Virus record (IMG/VR): IMGVR_UViG_3300042507_003741
Span: 17,602 to 81,601 of that record
From: a virus
Length of the DNA stretch: 64,000 bases
Strand: one strand, 5' to 3'
Shown: one piece after another, positions 23,249-32,670 of the stretch
Numbering within the stretch: the first letter of the stretch is position 1
Layout of the letters: every line of letters begins with the position of its first letter
Position numbers and translations under genes: made by a program
Notes under the pieces: generated by a model
Seen by the model: the letters and a program-made list of their open reading frames with translations, nothing else
Databases searched by the model: none
Told to the model about the DNA's origin: nothing

Positions 23249-24072
23249 GGGAAGGGGTTGAAGTCTCCGCAAGGCATGCAATCACTTGCCGCATCAGAAA
23301 ACTGCACCCATACGCCGCACGGCGTGTAGCCAGGAATGTTCGGTGGCCCGGTCCCTGCGGGAATGCAAAACGTATTGCAGTTAGGGACGAGGCCGGGACA
23401 GTCGGTGCAGTCGTTCCATATCTCGTTGGGCGGCTCAACGCACAGACCTACGCATTGTCCGTTCACGCAATCGCATCCAGGCCCGCAATCCCCCATGGAC
23501 TCGCAAGGGCCGGAGCATGGCGGGGCGCAAAGGTCAATCCCAAGAGCGTCCGCGCACGCCTGCATTTGCGTGGACTGCGGTGGCGTGTACGCAGAGAAGT
23601 TGGCGCACCCCGTCGCCTCCACGCCTACCGGGCAGTTGTCGCCGCCGGTGTAGGACAGCGAAGACACGCACTCGTCGCAACTATCCACGACTCTGGTGCG
23701 AAAGTAGTACTGCTGGCGTGGGTACATCGTGTCCGGGTTTTCTGTCGGCAGCGCGGAATCTTCTAGGCACCACTGGCCCGGCCACTGAGGCAGCGCCGCA
23801 GCGTCTGCCGCGCACGCGGCGATACCCAACCCGGCTTCGCAATTCCATCCGCTGACCCGCACCACATCCGCAGGCTGGGCTGGGATGTTGTCAATCGTAG
23901 AGGTTTCGCAATCCAACTCGGTGTTGTAGGAGGCTTGGTACGTCGAGTACACGGTTTCGTGGCAGATGTAGCGATATTCGCACGGAGACTCGCAGCAGCA
24001 GGCAGCATTGGCCGCCAAGCCTCCGCCCCTGACTAGCAGCACGCCGTTGTTGAGATAGAGCGGCACCGTCAA
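23245..24072 (-). CDS. cysteine-rich tail-associated protein
   Basis: This 275-residue protein has over thirty cysteines, many in CxxC or adjacent pairs (AACCCESPCEYRYICHET), and an EGF-like segment CGPGCDCVNGQCVG near residue 205. It has almost no lysine and no clear signal peptide. A dense disulphide or metal-bound fold is expected, suitable for an exposed tail tip or fibre. It overlaps both neighbours by 4 bases, between a 475-residue tail protein and a small Cys-containing protein. Unit 2 has no equivalent; a collagen-like fibre (58952-59704) takes its place. This fits host-range divergence. Confidence 0.55.
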   Translation of the reverse strand: MTVPLYLNNGVLLVRGGGLAANAACCCESPCEYRYICHETVYSTYQASYNTELDCETSTIDNIPAQPADVVRVSGWNCEAGLGIAACAADAAALPQWPGQWCLEDSALPTENPDTMYPRQQYYFRTRVVDSCDECVSSLSYTGGDNCPVGVEATGCANFSAYTPPQSTQMQACADALGIDLCAPPCSGPCESMGDCGPGCDCVNGQCVGLCVEPPNEIWNDCTDCPGLVPNCNTFCIPAGTGPPNIPGYTPCGVWVQFSDAASDCMPCGDFNPFP

Positions 24073-25496
24073 CCCCCAGTCGGGCAGTCGGAAATCGGGA
24101 TCACAAGGTTCTCGGCCGGATCGCCCTCAGCAAGCACGTACAGGTTCTTGCGAGAGAACTCCAGGCCGGAGGCAGTCAGGGCAACGTCCGTCAGCACCGT
24201 GACCAGATGCGACCGCCACGTCAGGCAGGGGTCCGCCCCCTCAGATGCAGTGACGTACGACAGCGCCGAAGGCAGGTCGCTGTCGTAGCCAGACAGGTCA
24301 TCGACCTTGATCCCGACGAGCGAACTGAACGCCGTGCAGTGTGCGGCCGGCTGAATCTCAAGGGCGTAATACTCGACCTCTGGGGCGTTCACACCATCGG
24401 GCTCCGCCTCGACGTACTCGCCGTTCACGTCGAACAACGGCGGCCCAGACATCACGGCGGCGGGGTCGTCTCGCTCGGTAGATTCCGGCTCCGGGTCGGG
24501 CGGGGCTGGGGCGGCCTGGACGCGATCTTTCGTGCGGGCTGCGAACAGGACGTGCTTTTCCTCGTCCGTGTCCGCAATCGGGGTGGTCTGATTGAGAACA
24601 TCCACCTCCAGTTCAGACTCGGGCCACACCTGCTCGACGGACTTGGTGTCTCCGACGGCCCATCCGCCCGTAAACTTGCCGACCCGGAACGTGTTGAAAT
24701 AGGTGTTGGCGTCTCCGCGTGACGAGAAGACAGGGATGATCCTGCGGCGGCCGCGAAGCCCCTTGCGGTCCTCGACGATCTCGGTCACGACCGTCTGGGG
24801 CGTGACAGGAATCGTGTCCACTCGCTCCTTGCGCTCGTTCCACGCCTTGATGCGCTCGTAGGTGACCTCCAGCCCTCTGCCGTCGATGAACTCGACCTTC
24901 GTCACTACGTCGTACTCGGAGCGGTTGAGCATCTGGAGGTTCCAGAGCACCTCCCGGCCCGTCTCTTGGATGTCGAGGCGCGCCGTGCCGTCGTTGTGCC
25001 CGACCTGCGCGCGTGGGGCTTTGCCAACGAGTTGATTCGCCTGCGAGTCCAGCATCGCCACCGGCAGGCCATTGGCGGGTCGGCCGGCGACGACGTTGCG
25101 GACGCTGACTTGTGCGGCCTGACCATTGCCGGCCACGTCCGTCAGCGAGCCAGGAGCAACACGGAACTGGGCAGGCGCCTGCTGCGGTATCGCCACCGGG
25201 ACCACGTTCGGCTCCGGCTCTTTCTCGGGCCGCTGCTCGGACGGGGCGGTCCGCTGCGGCCGGTGGTCGGGATCGGCAGGGCGAAAGTCGAGATTCGGGA
25301 ATCGCAAGCGCCGCTTCTCGGGCGTCACCATCCGCATGTCGGCTGGGGTGCTGTCGATCTCCACCGGCCCGGCGTGCCGCATCTCCTGAGCGCTGTTGCC
25401 CAAGATGCTGGCAATCTGCGTGGCGGCGTCAGGCGACAGCCCGGCCGACACGAGCGCCTTCCGCAACTGCTGCCGCTGTTCGCTGAATCCGGCCAT
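24069..25496 (-). CDS. tail or fibre-associated protein
   Basis: This 475-residue protein has a helical N-terminus (KALVSAGLSPDAATQIASIL), a Pro/Glu-rich linker, then beta-rich domains containing AARLDIQ-like and NRSEYDVVTKVEFIDGRGLE segments, with an acidic C-terminal region around PLFDVNGEYVEAEPDGVN. No enzyme motif is seen. It follows the nozzle gene by 4 bases and is coupled to the Cys-rich protein, so it is probably a tail fibre or an adaptor that carries it. Confident function is not possible. Confidence 0.5.
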   Translation of the reverse strand: MAGFSEQRQQLRKALVSAGLSPDAATQIASILGNSAQEMRHAGPVEIDSTPADMRMVTPEKRRLRFPNLDFRPADPDHRPQRTAPSEQRPEKEPEPNVVPVAIPQQAPAQFRVAPGSLTDVAGNGQAAQVSVRNVVAGRPANGLPVAMLDSQANQLVGKAPRAQVGHNDGTARLDIQETGREVLWNLQMLNRSEYDVVTKVEFIDGRGLEVTYERIKAWNERKERVDTIPVTPQTVVTEIVEDRKGLRGRRRIIPVFSSRGDANTYFNTFRVGKFTGGWAVGDTKSVEQVWPESELEVDVLNQTTPIADTDEEKHVLFAARTKDRVQAAPAPPDPEPESTERDDPAAVMSGPPLFDVNGEYVEAEPDGVNAPEVEYYALEIQPAAHCTAFSSLVGIKVDDLSGYDSDLPSALSYVTASEGADPCLTWRSHLVTVLTDVALTASGLEFSRKNLYVLAEGDPAENLVIPISDCPTGG

Positions 25497-25500
25497 GCGG

Positions 25501-28461
25501 CTACCCTCCGGACGCCGTGCCGTACACGTCGAGGGCGTAGACGATGACGGGATCGGCGTTCTTGCTGGCGCCGATCAGTTCGACGGCCACATGACGATCA
25601 GAGGACTGGATGTCGTCCATGCTGCGACTGGCGAACGCCGCCTTCGCCACGCCGCTGTCGTAGCCAGTCCGCGTAGTCTGTGCCGCCATGTCCAGGCGGG
25701 ATGCACCATCAACGGTGCTGGCCGTAAAGCCCACGCCGCGATTGCGGTTGGCGACGTTGGGGCGAGCGTGCGCCGAGTTGTTGTAGTAGAGGCGTGCTGC
25801 GATGTCGCACTTCGCGGACTGGGGCTTGTAGGTCAGGCTGACATCGCGCGACTGCCCGGAGCCACCGCCCTTGGCGTTCATGTCCGTTGGAAAAGCACGG
25901 TTACCCGTCTTGTAGCGATACACAGGGAACATCGAGCCGGTGGCGGCGACAAAGGTGGCCGTCGCCTGGACGGGTGCCGCGCAGTTCGGGTCGTCGGGAG
26001 CCGAGACGGTAACGGAGCCGCTGGAGTACCCGTGCCCTTGATGCAGAATCCAGATGCCGCTGACCTGCCCTTCGGCGTTGATAACAGCCTGGAGTTCTGC
26101 CCCCACGCCGCCGGAGACGGTCACGGTCGGAGGCGTGCGATACCCCGCCCCCTTGTTCGTGATGGTCACGGTGGAGATGGCCCCGACTGCCGAGTCCAGT
26201 CGCCCTTCGTCGAGCAGGAAGGCACCGCTCGACGCCCCATAGACGCAGCGGTAGTCTCCGTTCGACATCGGGACTGCGGCACCAGCGGAGATCCGCTGCG
26301 GATACCGTTCCATCCACCACGTATTGGTGTCGATGGAGTAGCACAGGGCACGGGTCGGATATCCCGTCGAAACGTCGGCCTTGAATGCTACGAATACCCG
26401 CACGACCTTGCGGACGGCATCCACGAGGACGAAGTTCCATCCCTTGCGGCCCAGAGCCCAGTCCACTTGCGTGCGAAAGATGTCGTCAATGGGGGCCGAC
26501 AAGTCCTTGAACTCACCCTGCGGCGAGATCGAGTACACGCCGTACTGATCCAGCACGTAGCAGACCCCTGCATAGATGTCCCAGCACCGCTGGCCGGAGC
26601 AACCCCTGTTGGCAATCGGCGACACGTCGGCATCCCGAAGCGGCTGCTTGCTGTACGACAGCGAGTAGGCGTGCCGCGACTGCATGATGAGCATGGAGCC
26701 GCCAAACGGGATCAAGGCCGTGATGGCGTCACCGTCCCTCGCGTTCTGCTGAAGCACGAGTTCGTTGATGTCAGGAACGCTCTCCGGCTCGTCCACCTCC
26801 GAAAAGTAGATCGAGTTCGGCTCGGCCCCGCCCGTGTCCACGCCGTACCAGAAGCGGTCCTGGTAGCGCACGACGACGGCCTTGTCGTTCGGCGGCGGCT
26901 TGAACCGCATGGCGTTTAGATCGCCGTTTGGCAGCACAATGGGCATGGCTGCATACCCCACCCGGTCCGGATTCCGCACCTCCTCGTCGGTTAGGTCATC
27001 GGTGAGCGTGGCTTCGGTGCCAACCCGGTAGAGCATGAGGGCTTGGTCGCCCGTTGTCCGCCACAACTCCACCGTGAGCGTGCGGCCATCCGTATTGCTC
27101 GGCCCGGTCACGCTCCACGCCATCGACTGCGCCCCCTCTCCTGCGTCCACCTCCAGGACGGGAGACAGATTGCTGGGAATCGGACCGCCACTGGCAACTG
27201 GCGTGTTGTCTACATAGCGGTAGTAGCACTGGTACTTGCCACGCAGGTGCGGGCGGGCCACTGCAAACGCTTCCGCCCCGCCTGCGACAGCAGACACCTG
27301 CGGGAGCGTCTTGTAGCCGCCGCCGCCAGACTCTAGCGATACGGATGAGATCGCCCCGTTGGTCACCTTGCATGTGGCGTATGCGCCAAAGCCTGACGCC
27401 GACGTGATCTGGATCTCCGGAGCAACCACGTATCCGCTGCCGGCGTTTGTGATGGTGATGGACTTGATGGAGAATCGCGGCGTGGACGTGTTGTTGGCGT
27501 GGCCCGGCGGATAGCCTTCGATGATGATCGTCTTGTTGGCCGGCAGCGCACCACGCGCGCCTGTGGTGGCGTTCCATGAGGAACCGCTGGTGATCTCGAT
27601 CCGCACTGGGTCGGTCTGCGAGTATCCTGTGCCGGCGGTTTTGGCCGTGACGGACCGGACAAACGGCGACTCTGACCAAAACACGAACGGCGTGCTGCCG
27701 ACGCACTGCGTCTCCAGGACTCGCTGCCCGTAGAAGTTCACTCGCGCCACTGCGCCAGTGCCTGTGGCGCCGCTCACGGTGTACGTCAGCGTGGTCGTGA
27801 CCGGCACATAACTGGTCAGGTTACTCGGCCCCAGACCGCATGCGTTGTGGTAGACCGAGACTGTGCGTGCCACAGACCCGCTGCCATTGGTCAGCGGAAT
27901 ATCGACTGCCCCCCATGCGGCGTACACGGTGCGCTGGCTTGCGATGTAGTCGGTTTCGTCATCGAACGGCGGCCCTTGCAGCATCTCGTAGTGCGTGATG
28001 GAGCCGGGATTGGGGGGCGTGCCGTCCATGACGGGAGTTAGCACGGCTCCCGTCCCGTGCGTGGTACTGAGGACGATGGGCGGAGGAGCCGGGTAGTGCT
28101 TGCCGCCGTCCGTCACAACCAGTTCGCTGACGACCGACTGGTTGAGGTAGGACTGGGCCTTTGCGGCCCGATAGCCGGCCGGAGGAGATGCGGGGGCGGT
28201 GAACGTCACGGACGGGGCGGCGTTGTATACGGCACCGGGCTTGTGAACATCGGCGCGGGCGACGTAGTACCGCTTCGTGGTGTTCAGCGTGATCGTCGGT
28301 GCGGTCGCTGGGGGCACGATGCCAGCGTTCGTGGATGTGCCGACCCCATTCCATCGCTTGGGCTGGATGCCCAATCCCTGCGCGATAATCAGTTCGCCGT
28401 AGCGACCCTGCGCGCACGAAATCGGATGCGACGTACTGAAGCCGGATGCAATGACGGTCAC
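25501..28461 (-). CDS. tail nozzle protein (T7 gp12/TTB-like) with GxGY repeats
   Basis: The C-terminal 550 residues match the podovirus nozzle propeller: MPIVLPNGDLNAMRFKPPP, then [30 protein letters not shown] and [12 protein letters not shown]. The N-terminal ~430 residues hold about seven beta modules of the type NAGSGYVVAPEIQITSASG or NKGAGYRTPPTVTVSGG. One more pair follows the propeller. These probably form decorating or fibre-docking domains. The nozzle closes the tail tube after the gp11-like adaptor. The short gene just upstream looks like the split-off N-terminus of the same protein. A homologue of 874 residues is at 59704-62328. Confidence 0.8.
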   Translation of the reverse strand: MTVIASGFSTSHPISCAQGRYGELIIAQGLGIQPKRWNGVGTSTNAGIVPPATAPTITLNTTKRYYVARADVHKPGAVYNAAPSVTFTAPASPPAGYRAAKAQSYLNQSVVSELVVTDGGKHYPAPPPIVLSTTHGTGAVLTPVMDGTPPNPGSITHYEMLQGPPFDDETDYIASQRTVYAAWGAVDIPLTNGSGSVARTVSVYHNACGLGPSNLTSYVPVTTTLTYTVSGATGTGAVARVNFYGQRVLETQCVGSTPFVFWSESPFVRSVTAKTAGTGYSQTDPVRIEITSGSSWNATTGARGALPANKTIIIEGYPPGHANNTSTPRFSIKSITITNAGSGYVVAPEIQITSASGFGAYATCKVTNGAISSVSLESGGGGYKTLPQVSAVAGGAEAFAVARPHLRGKYQCYYRYVDNTPVASGGPIPSNLSPVLEVDAGEGAQSMAWSVTGPSNTDGRTLTVELWRTTGDQALMLYRVGTEATLTDDLTDEEVRNPDRVGYAAMPIVLPNGDLNAMRFKPPPNDKAVVVRYQDRFWYGVDTGGAEPNSIYFSEVDEPESVPDINELVLQQNARDGDAITALIPFGGSMLIMQSRHAYSLSYSKQPLRDADVSPIANRGCSGQRCWDIYAGVCYVLDQYGVYSISPQGEFKDLSAPIDDIFRTQVDWALGRKGWNFVLVDAVRKVVRVFVAFKADVSTGYPTRALCYSIDTNTWWMERYPQRISAGAAVPMSNGDYRCVYGASSGAFLLDEGRLDSAVGAISTVTITNKGAGYRTPPTVTVSGGVGAELQAVINAEGQVSGIWILHQGHGYSSGSVTVSAPDDPNCAAPVQATATFVAATGSMFPVYRYKTGNRAFPTDMNAKGGGSGQSRDVSLTYKPQSAKCDIAARLYYNNSAHARPNVANRNRGVGFTASTVDGASRLDMAAQTTRTGYDSGVAKAAFASRSMDDIQSSDRHVAVELIGASKNADPVIVYALDVYGTASGG

Positions 28462-28826
28462 GACGGCGGCTCCCCTGCGTGGTCGTGGAACGTCCCCGTG
28501 TAACTGCTCTGCACCTGCCCAGAGGACGGAGACAGCGATGGGTCAATGGGGCTCGACAGGGCTGTGCCGTACGCTGGCGTTGCCAATGACCGCACTTGTC
28601 CAGAAGCGTCCAGGACAATCATCTTGGCGGCGTTGCCGAAGATGTATGGATAGCAGTCCCGGATTTCTGGGGCCGCGCTCGCGAACGACACCGGCCGCAT
28701 GCCGCCGCGACTGGTGAGTTGGCCGGGAGTTGCCGTGACGATATTGGTCTGCTCGACGGCAGCGCCCGCAGGGATGGCATACGGGCTGGCGTTTGTGACC
28801 AGTCCTGCCCACATCGCTTCGGCCAC
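28458..28826 (-). CDS. split N-terminal part of the nozzle protein
   Basis: This 122-residue protein carries [38 protein letters not shown] and SFASAAPEIRDCYPYIFGN. The (A)[13 protein letters not shown]...N and PG.L..R.GM..VSFA pattern is what gp12-like proteins carry at their start, and it recurs in the 89-residue homologue at 62328-62597. The stop overlaps the nozzle start by 4 bases, so both parts are made in step. The split is present in both units, so it is ancestral and not a sequencing error. Confidence 0.6.
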   Translation of the reverse strand: MAEAMWAGLVTNASPYAIPAGAAVEQTNIVTATPGQLTSRGGMRPVSFASAAPEIRDCYPYIFGNAAKMIVLDASGQVRSLATPAYGTALSSPIDPSLSPSSGQVQSSYTGTFHDHAGEPPS

Positions 28827-28828
28827 GA

Positions 28829-29713
28829 CTACACCCCCGTGTCTGCGCCCGAAGGCGAGTAGTACCCAAGTGAACGCGGGCCGCTCACAACGATGCCGTC
28901 TGGGCGAGTACCACTGAGCGGCGCCACCACGTCCGCCTCAAAGGCCATCCGCAGGTCGCGGGCGTAGACGGTCAGCGATCCCTCGACGTTCTTGCCCATC
29001 ATCTTGGCGACCCACACCTCTGCACCGGACAGCACTGCCGTGAACATGGTGTCGCTCACGTCGAGGTAGTCCGACACGACTGTCTTGGCGTTGGCGGGCG
29101 GTGTGCCCACCAGACTTCCTGCGACCCCGATGATTTCTTCGGCCGTGAACGGGTTGATCCCCGCTGGCCCCTCCGGAAAGGCGGTGGCCGTGCCGTAACG
29201 CTTCACCAGCCCCGTCGTGGACAGCGATCCATTCCGGCTCGCTGCCTCGTAGCCCATGTACCGCAGTGGGGCAGGCTTCCGCCGGTAGGTGTAGGTCAGC
29301 GTTTGCGTGATGTCCGGGTCGCCGACGACCTTCAAGGCCCAGCGGTCGTAGAGCGTCGGATGCTTGACGACGGTCCACAGAATGGGCGAGTTGAGTTCCG
29401 GCAGCACGACGTTGAGTCGCGTCCACTCCATCGGCGTGACGTACTTCACAGACGACGGACTCGTCACGGGCGGGATGATGGAATCCACGTTCCGCACATT
29501 CGCCGGCAGCGTGTAGGTGAAGCCGGGACCGCCGCCGGCGTCGGGCGTGGTCAGGGTGGCTGTCGTGACGTGCCAGTTCCAGTCGCGGGCGTGCGTCACG
29601 TCGCGGTGGGCGTGGTGTGCAGCGGCCCGCAGCAGGCGATGCTCGCTGTCCTGAGCCCCGCCGCCAACGGAGTTCATCAGGTACTCTAGAATGTCCTGCC
29701 CGCAGTAGTACAT
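28829..29713 (-). CDS. tail adaptor/tubular protein A (T7 gp11-like)
   Basis: This 294-residue protein has the gp11-like opening (YYCGQDILEYLMNSVGGG, then LLRAAAHHAHRDVTHARDWN) and the middle strand TYTYRRKPAPLRYMGYEAAS, both shared with 62594-63733. The C-terminal helix LTVYARDLRMAFEADVVAPL also matches. It forms the ring between portal and nozzle. The pair adaptor then nozzle in that order is standard for podoviruses. The start at 29713 lies 25 bases after the previous gene. Confidence 0.75.
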   Translation of the reverse strand: MYYCGQDILEYLMNSVGGGAQDSEHRLLRAAAHHAHRDVTHARDWNWHVTTATLTTPDAGGGPGFTYTLPANVRNVDSIIPPVTSPSSVKYVTPMEWTRLNVVLPELNSPILWTVVKHPTLYDRWALKVVGDPDITQTLTYTYRRKPAPLRYMGYEAASRNGSLSTTGLVKRYGTATAFPEGPAGINPFTAEEIIGVAGSLVGTPPANAKTVVSDYLDVSDTMFTAVLSGAEVWVAKMMGKNVEGSLTVYARDLRMAFEADVVAPLSGTRPDGIVVSGPRSLGYYSPSGADTGV

Positions 29714-29738
29714 CGACGCCCCCTGCGTGACCGGATAA

Positions 29739-30068
29739 TCAGCCCTTCACGCTCACGCGGAACGTCGCCGTGCCCGCGTTCGTCACCGCCACGATGAACG
29801 GAGCGGCGAACAGGGCATCTGGCAGCGTGTAGGCGTTGTTGGCCGCAATGGTCGTGGTCACGCCCGAGCCGTCCGCATTGAGCGGCACGGGCGTGAGTTC
29901 CGGGCCGAAGGCGACATGCCACGTAAGCGTCGTGGCACTGGACACGGCGTCCACGATGAGCACGCCGCCGGCTGCGGCAGCGAACGGAATCTTGGGGCTG
30001 GTGCTGGTGCTGTTCGTGGCGACGAACGTGCCCGTCACGGAGTTGAGTCGCTCGATCTTGTTCGGCAT
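29739..30068 (-). CDS. small beta-rich structural protein
   Basis: This 109-residue protein contains alternating Thr/Val/Ala-rich strands (NSVTGTFVATNSTSTS, GVLIVDAVSSATTLTWHVAF) and ends with AGTATFRVSVKG. There are no cysteines and no helices, as in capsid spike, decoration or head-completion proteins. It lies between a small helical protein after the portal and the tail adaptor. The start overlaps the upstream stop. A trimeric or pentameric head component is possible. Not recognised by name. Confidence 0.5.
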   Translation of the reverse strand: MPNKIERLNSVTGTFVATNSTSTSPKIPFAAAAGGVLIVDAVSSATTLTWHVAFGPELTPVPLNADGSGVTTTIAANNAYTLPDALFAAPFIVAVTNAGTATFRVSVKG

Positions 30069-30649
30069 TACTTCTTCTTCCTTTTCCAGTGGGGCACGAT
30101 GCGGTCCTTCACCTTCTCGATGGCCTCGCCACGCTTGAGTTTCGGGTTGTTCTTCATCTCTTCCCGGACATGCTCACGCAGGATGCGGGGGTTGATGTCC
30201 ACTTCCTTCGGCGGCCCCTTCTCCGGCGGCACGTAGTCCACGATGCCGTGAACCTCCAGGTCGCGCTTCTTGGCGACCCGCAGAATGTCGGCGGTCGAGT
30301 CCACCCACGCCTCCGGGTCGCGGTGGCCCCGCTTGTCCGCGATGCCGCCCATGTAGAACTTGCCGGTGGTGTTGATCCCGGCGGCGCGGGCTTGCCCAAT
30401 CAGCCAGTCCGCCTGCTTGCGGGGAATGTTGTTGAGCCACTCGCCACCCAGCCGACCCTGCATGAAAGCCCGGTCGCTGCCTCGCGTGCCAGGAGGCTGA
30501 CGCAGGGCGCACATGGCCGCAAACCGCTCCGTCTGCCCGTCCGCAATGAGGCGGGCGTAGTGCGTGCGGACCTCCGCACTGGAGGCGGCAATCTCTGGCG
30601 GGAGTTGAATGGCAGTTTTCATGGCACCTATAGGTTCTTGTCCTGTCAC
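30068..30649 (-). CDS. hypothetical virion protein after portal
   Basis: The start at 30649 overlaps the portal stop as ATGA; 193 residues. It contains MKTAIQLPPEIAASSAEVRT, ALRQPPGTRGSDRAFMQGRL, GGIADKRGHRDPEAWVDS and a basic C-terminal helix ending in HWKRKKK. The GGIADKRGHRDP segment is found, as far as I remember, in several phage proteins of unknown function next to portals. It may be a head-completion or packaging accessory. No enzymatic motif is seen. Confidence 0.5.
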   Translation of the reverse strand: MTGQEPIGAMKTAIQLPPEIAASSAEVRTHYARLIADGQTERFAAMCALRQPPGTRGSDRAFMQGRLGGEWLNNIPRKQADWLIGQARAAGINTTGKFYMGGIADKRGHRDPEAWVDSTADILRVAKKRDLEVHGIVDYVPPEKGPPKEVDINPRILREHVREEMKNNPKLKRGEAIEKVKDRIVPHWKRKKK

Positions 30650-32670
30650 GGCTGCATCTCGGGCGGCACCTGCGGGGGCGGACCTTCTGGCATCGGTGGC
30701 GGCTGATCGGGTGCGGCACCCTCTGGGCCAGCAGGCGGACCTGGAGGCATTCCAGGAGGGCCGGGAGGAGGAGGCGGTGGCGGCGGAGGCGGAAGCAGGT
30801 ACGGCTTGGCGTCGATGTCCAGGCTGTCGGCCCAGTCAGAAATCAAGGCGTTCAGCGGATCCACCATCCCCATCGGAACCAGCCCTTGCAGGATCGGGCC
30901 AAGCGTCTGGAGTGCCGCCTGCATCTGCTCGACGCGGGTGGCCTTGTTGGGCTTGCGGGCTGACCCCGCCTCTACCCGGTACTCAAACTCACGGGCCACC
31001 GTCGCCGGGTCCATGCTGGCGATGTGCTGGCCCCATGCGGCAGCCCCCAGCGGACCGACGATGGACTCCACGTCCTGCGGCCGGAGCAGCCACCGGGCTG
31101 CCAGCGCCTCGCGGCGGGCCAGAAGGCTCATGGAGTCCTCCAGTCGATTCGCCATGTCGTCCGGACGAACAGACAGTTGCTCCGCCTTCACGTTGGCCTC
31201 TGTGGCACTCCGTATCTGGCTCGACGACATAGCGTACGCGAGTTCGGTGAGGCCAACGCGCTTGTCGAACTGCTGGGCAACAGCGTCCACGATACGCCAC
31301 AACTCCGGCGACACCTCCGGCAACTGGAACACCGAGATGAGGTCGTTGACGCTCCGTCCAAGCGTCTCGCTGATCTCCACGACCTTGAAGCCCTTTTCGG
31401 ACTGCGACAGGATTTGATCCTTGATGTCCTGGTCCGCAGCCTTGCTCACGCCAAGCAGCGTCTCGCAACTAGTGGCGACACGCTGGGCGATGAACGACAT
31501 CGCGAAGTTCAAGAACCGCAGTTCGCCGATGCCCGGCTTGATGTGGCTGATCGGCCACACGTAGCCCGGTTTGCGGTGGAAGTCGAGGGCCACGAACGGC
31601 CAGCCATTGGCCTCCGCCCAGAACGGGATCGGCCACTGCACGGCACGGAACAGTCCCGGAGGCATGCCGGTCGCCTCATCGACCTGCTCCTCTAATGCCG
31701 CTGGCGGCATGTTGAGCGGGTGCGGGATGCCCTCGCAGACGACGATGTAGCAGTTGTCGCCTACGGAATCGAACGTGCCGACCAGTTCCTTCGGCATGTC
31801 CTTGAGCCGGTCGCCCAGTCCCGTCTTGCTCCAAATCTTCCAGTAGGTGACCAGTTCGTTGGACTTGCCAGCCTTGCGTCCCTTGTAGGTCTGGTCGTCC
31901 TCCGTGAAGATTTGGTTGTCACCTTCGCCGTCAATCGGCTTGGCGCCGTCCAGGTGGCCCTTGAGTTGGTCGCGATCCAGCCCGTACTGGCGCGCCACCA
32001 CGTCGATTGGGTGCGTGCATCTCCGGGCGCACCATGTGATGTCCTCGATCTCGGTGGCGTCCGGATCGAGAGTGAAGTTGTCCACGCTGTCGGCAAACGA
32101 CCCGATGATGCCGATGTCTGAGCCTGGAATCGTAACCATCTCGGTCCACCACACGCCCATGCCCTTGATGATCGCCTCATCCACGACGCGACGGCTGTGC
32201 GTCTTGAGGTCGAGTTCGTTGGGCGTGTAGTTCAGATACCGCTCCATCAGCAATGCGGCGACCTTGCGGACTTCCGAGCGCTGCATCGTCTCCTGCGCCG
32301 CCTGCTGGTAGGCCATCATGGACTGCTCGTCCGCAACGCCCACGAGTTCCGGAGACACGAACGGGTACTTGGCCGGCGTCACCGTCCGCACCGGGTTGCG
32401 GTGGTAGATGACGCTGCCAAACAACTTCACGGCCTCAAACACGCGATTGACCTGCATGCGAAACGCAGGCGGGGCGATGGTCCGGTTGTAGCCGTACTCG
32501 TGGCGGGCGTAGGTGTCCTTCCAGAACCAGTTGTGCGGCCCGTCGAAGAACGACATGGCCTCCCGGCCGTCCTCCGTGAAAGGACGCTTGTGCTTGAGAG
32601 ACAGTTCGATCTTCTTGAGCCACCCATTCGCTAGAGAGCGAAGGGCGTCCTCACCCGTTCTTGGTTCCAC
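30646..32670 (-). CDS. portal protein with poly-proline tail
   Basis: I use GTG at 32670 because AAGGA lies upstream; TTG at 32688 is possible. About 674 residues. Portal features include an N-terminal helix region with FFDGPHNWFWKDTYARHEYG, the clip/stem helix with WPISHIKPGIGELRFLNFAM and a long helical wing with SQIRSATEANVKAEQLSVRP. The C-terminus is a Pro-rich tail with ten consecutive prolines followed by GPPGMPPGPPAG. The portal forms the dodecameric DNA channel and docks terminase. It lies just downstream of terminase and one small gene, as is usual. The unit 2 portal is outside the window. Confidence 0.8.
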   Translation of the reverse strand: MEPRTGEDALRSLANGWLKKIELSLKHKRPFTEDGREAMSFFDGPHNWFWKDTYARHEYGYNRTIAPPAFRMQVNRVFEAVKLFGSVIYHRNPVRTVTPAKYPFVSPELVGVADEQSMMAYQQAAQETMQRSEVRKVAALLMERYLNYTPNELDLKTHSRRVVDEAIIKGMGVWWTEMVTIPGSDIGIIGSFADSVDNFTLDPDATEIEDITWCARRCTHPIDVVARQYGLDRDQLKGHLDGAKPIDGEGDNQIFTEDDQTYKGRKAGKSNELVTYWKIWSKTGLGDRLKDMPKELVGTFDSVGDNCYIVVCEGIPHPLNMPPAALEEQVDEATGMPPGLFRAVQWPIPFWAEANGWPFVALDFHRKPGYVWPISHIKPGIGELRFLNFAMSFIAQRVATSCETLLGVSKAADQDIKDQILSQSEKGFKVVEISETLGRSVNDLISVFQLPEVSPELWRIVDAVAQQFDKRVGLTELAYAMSSSQIRSATEANVKAEQLSVRPDDMANRLEDSMSLLARREALAARWLLRPQDVESIVGPLGAAAWGQHIASMDPATVAREFEYRVEAGSARKPNKATRVEQMQAALQTLGPILQGLVPMGMVDPLNALISDWADSLDIDAKPYLLPPPPPPPPPPGPPGMPPGPPAGPEGAAPDQPPPMPEGPPPQVPPEMQP

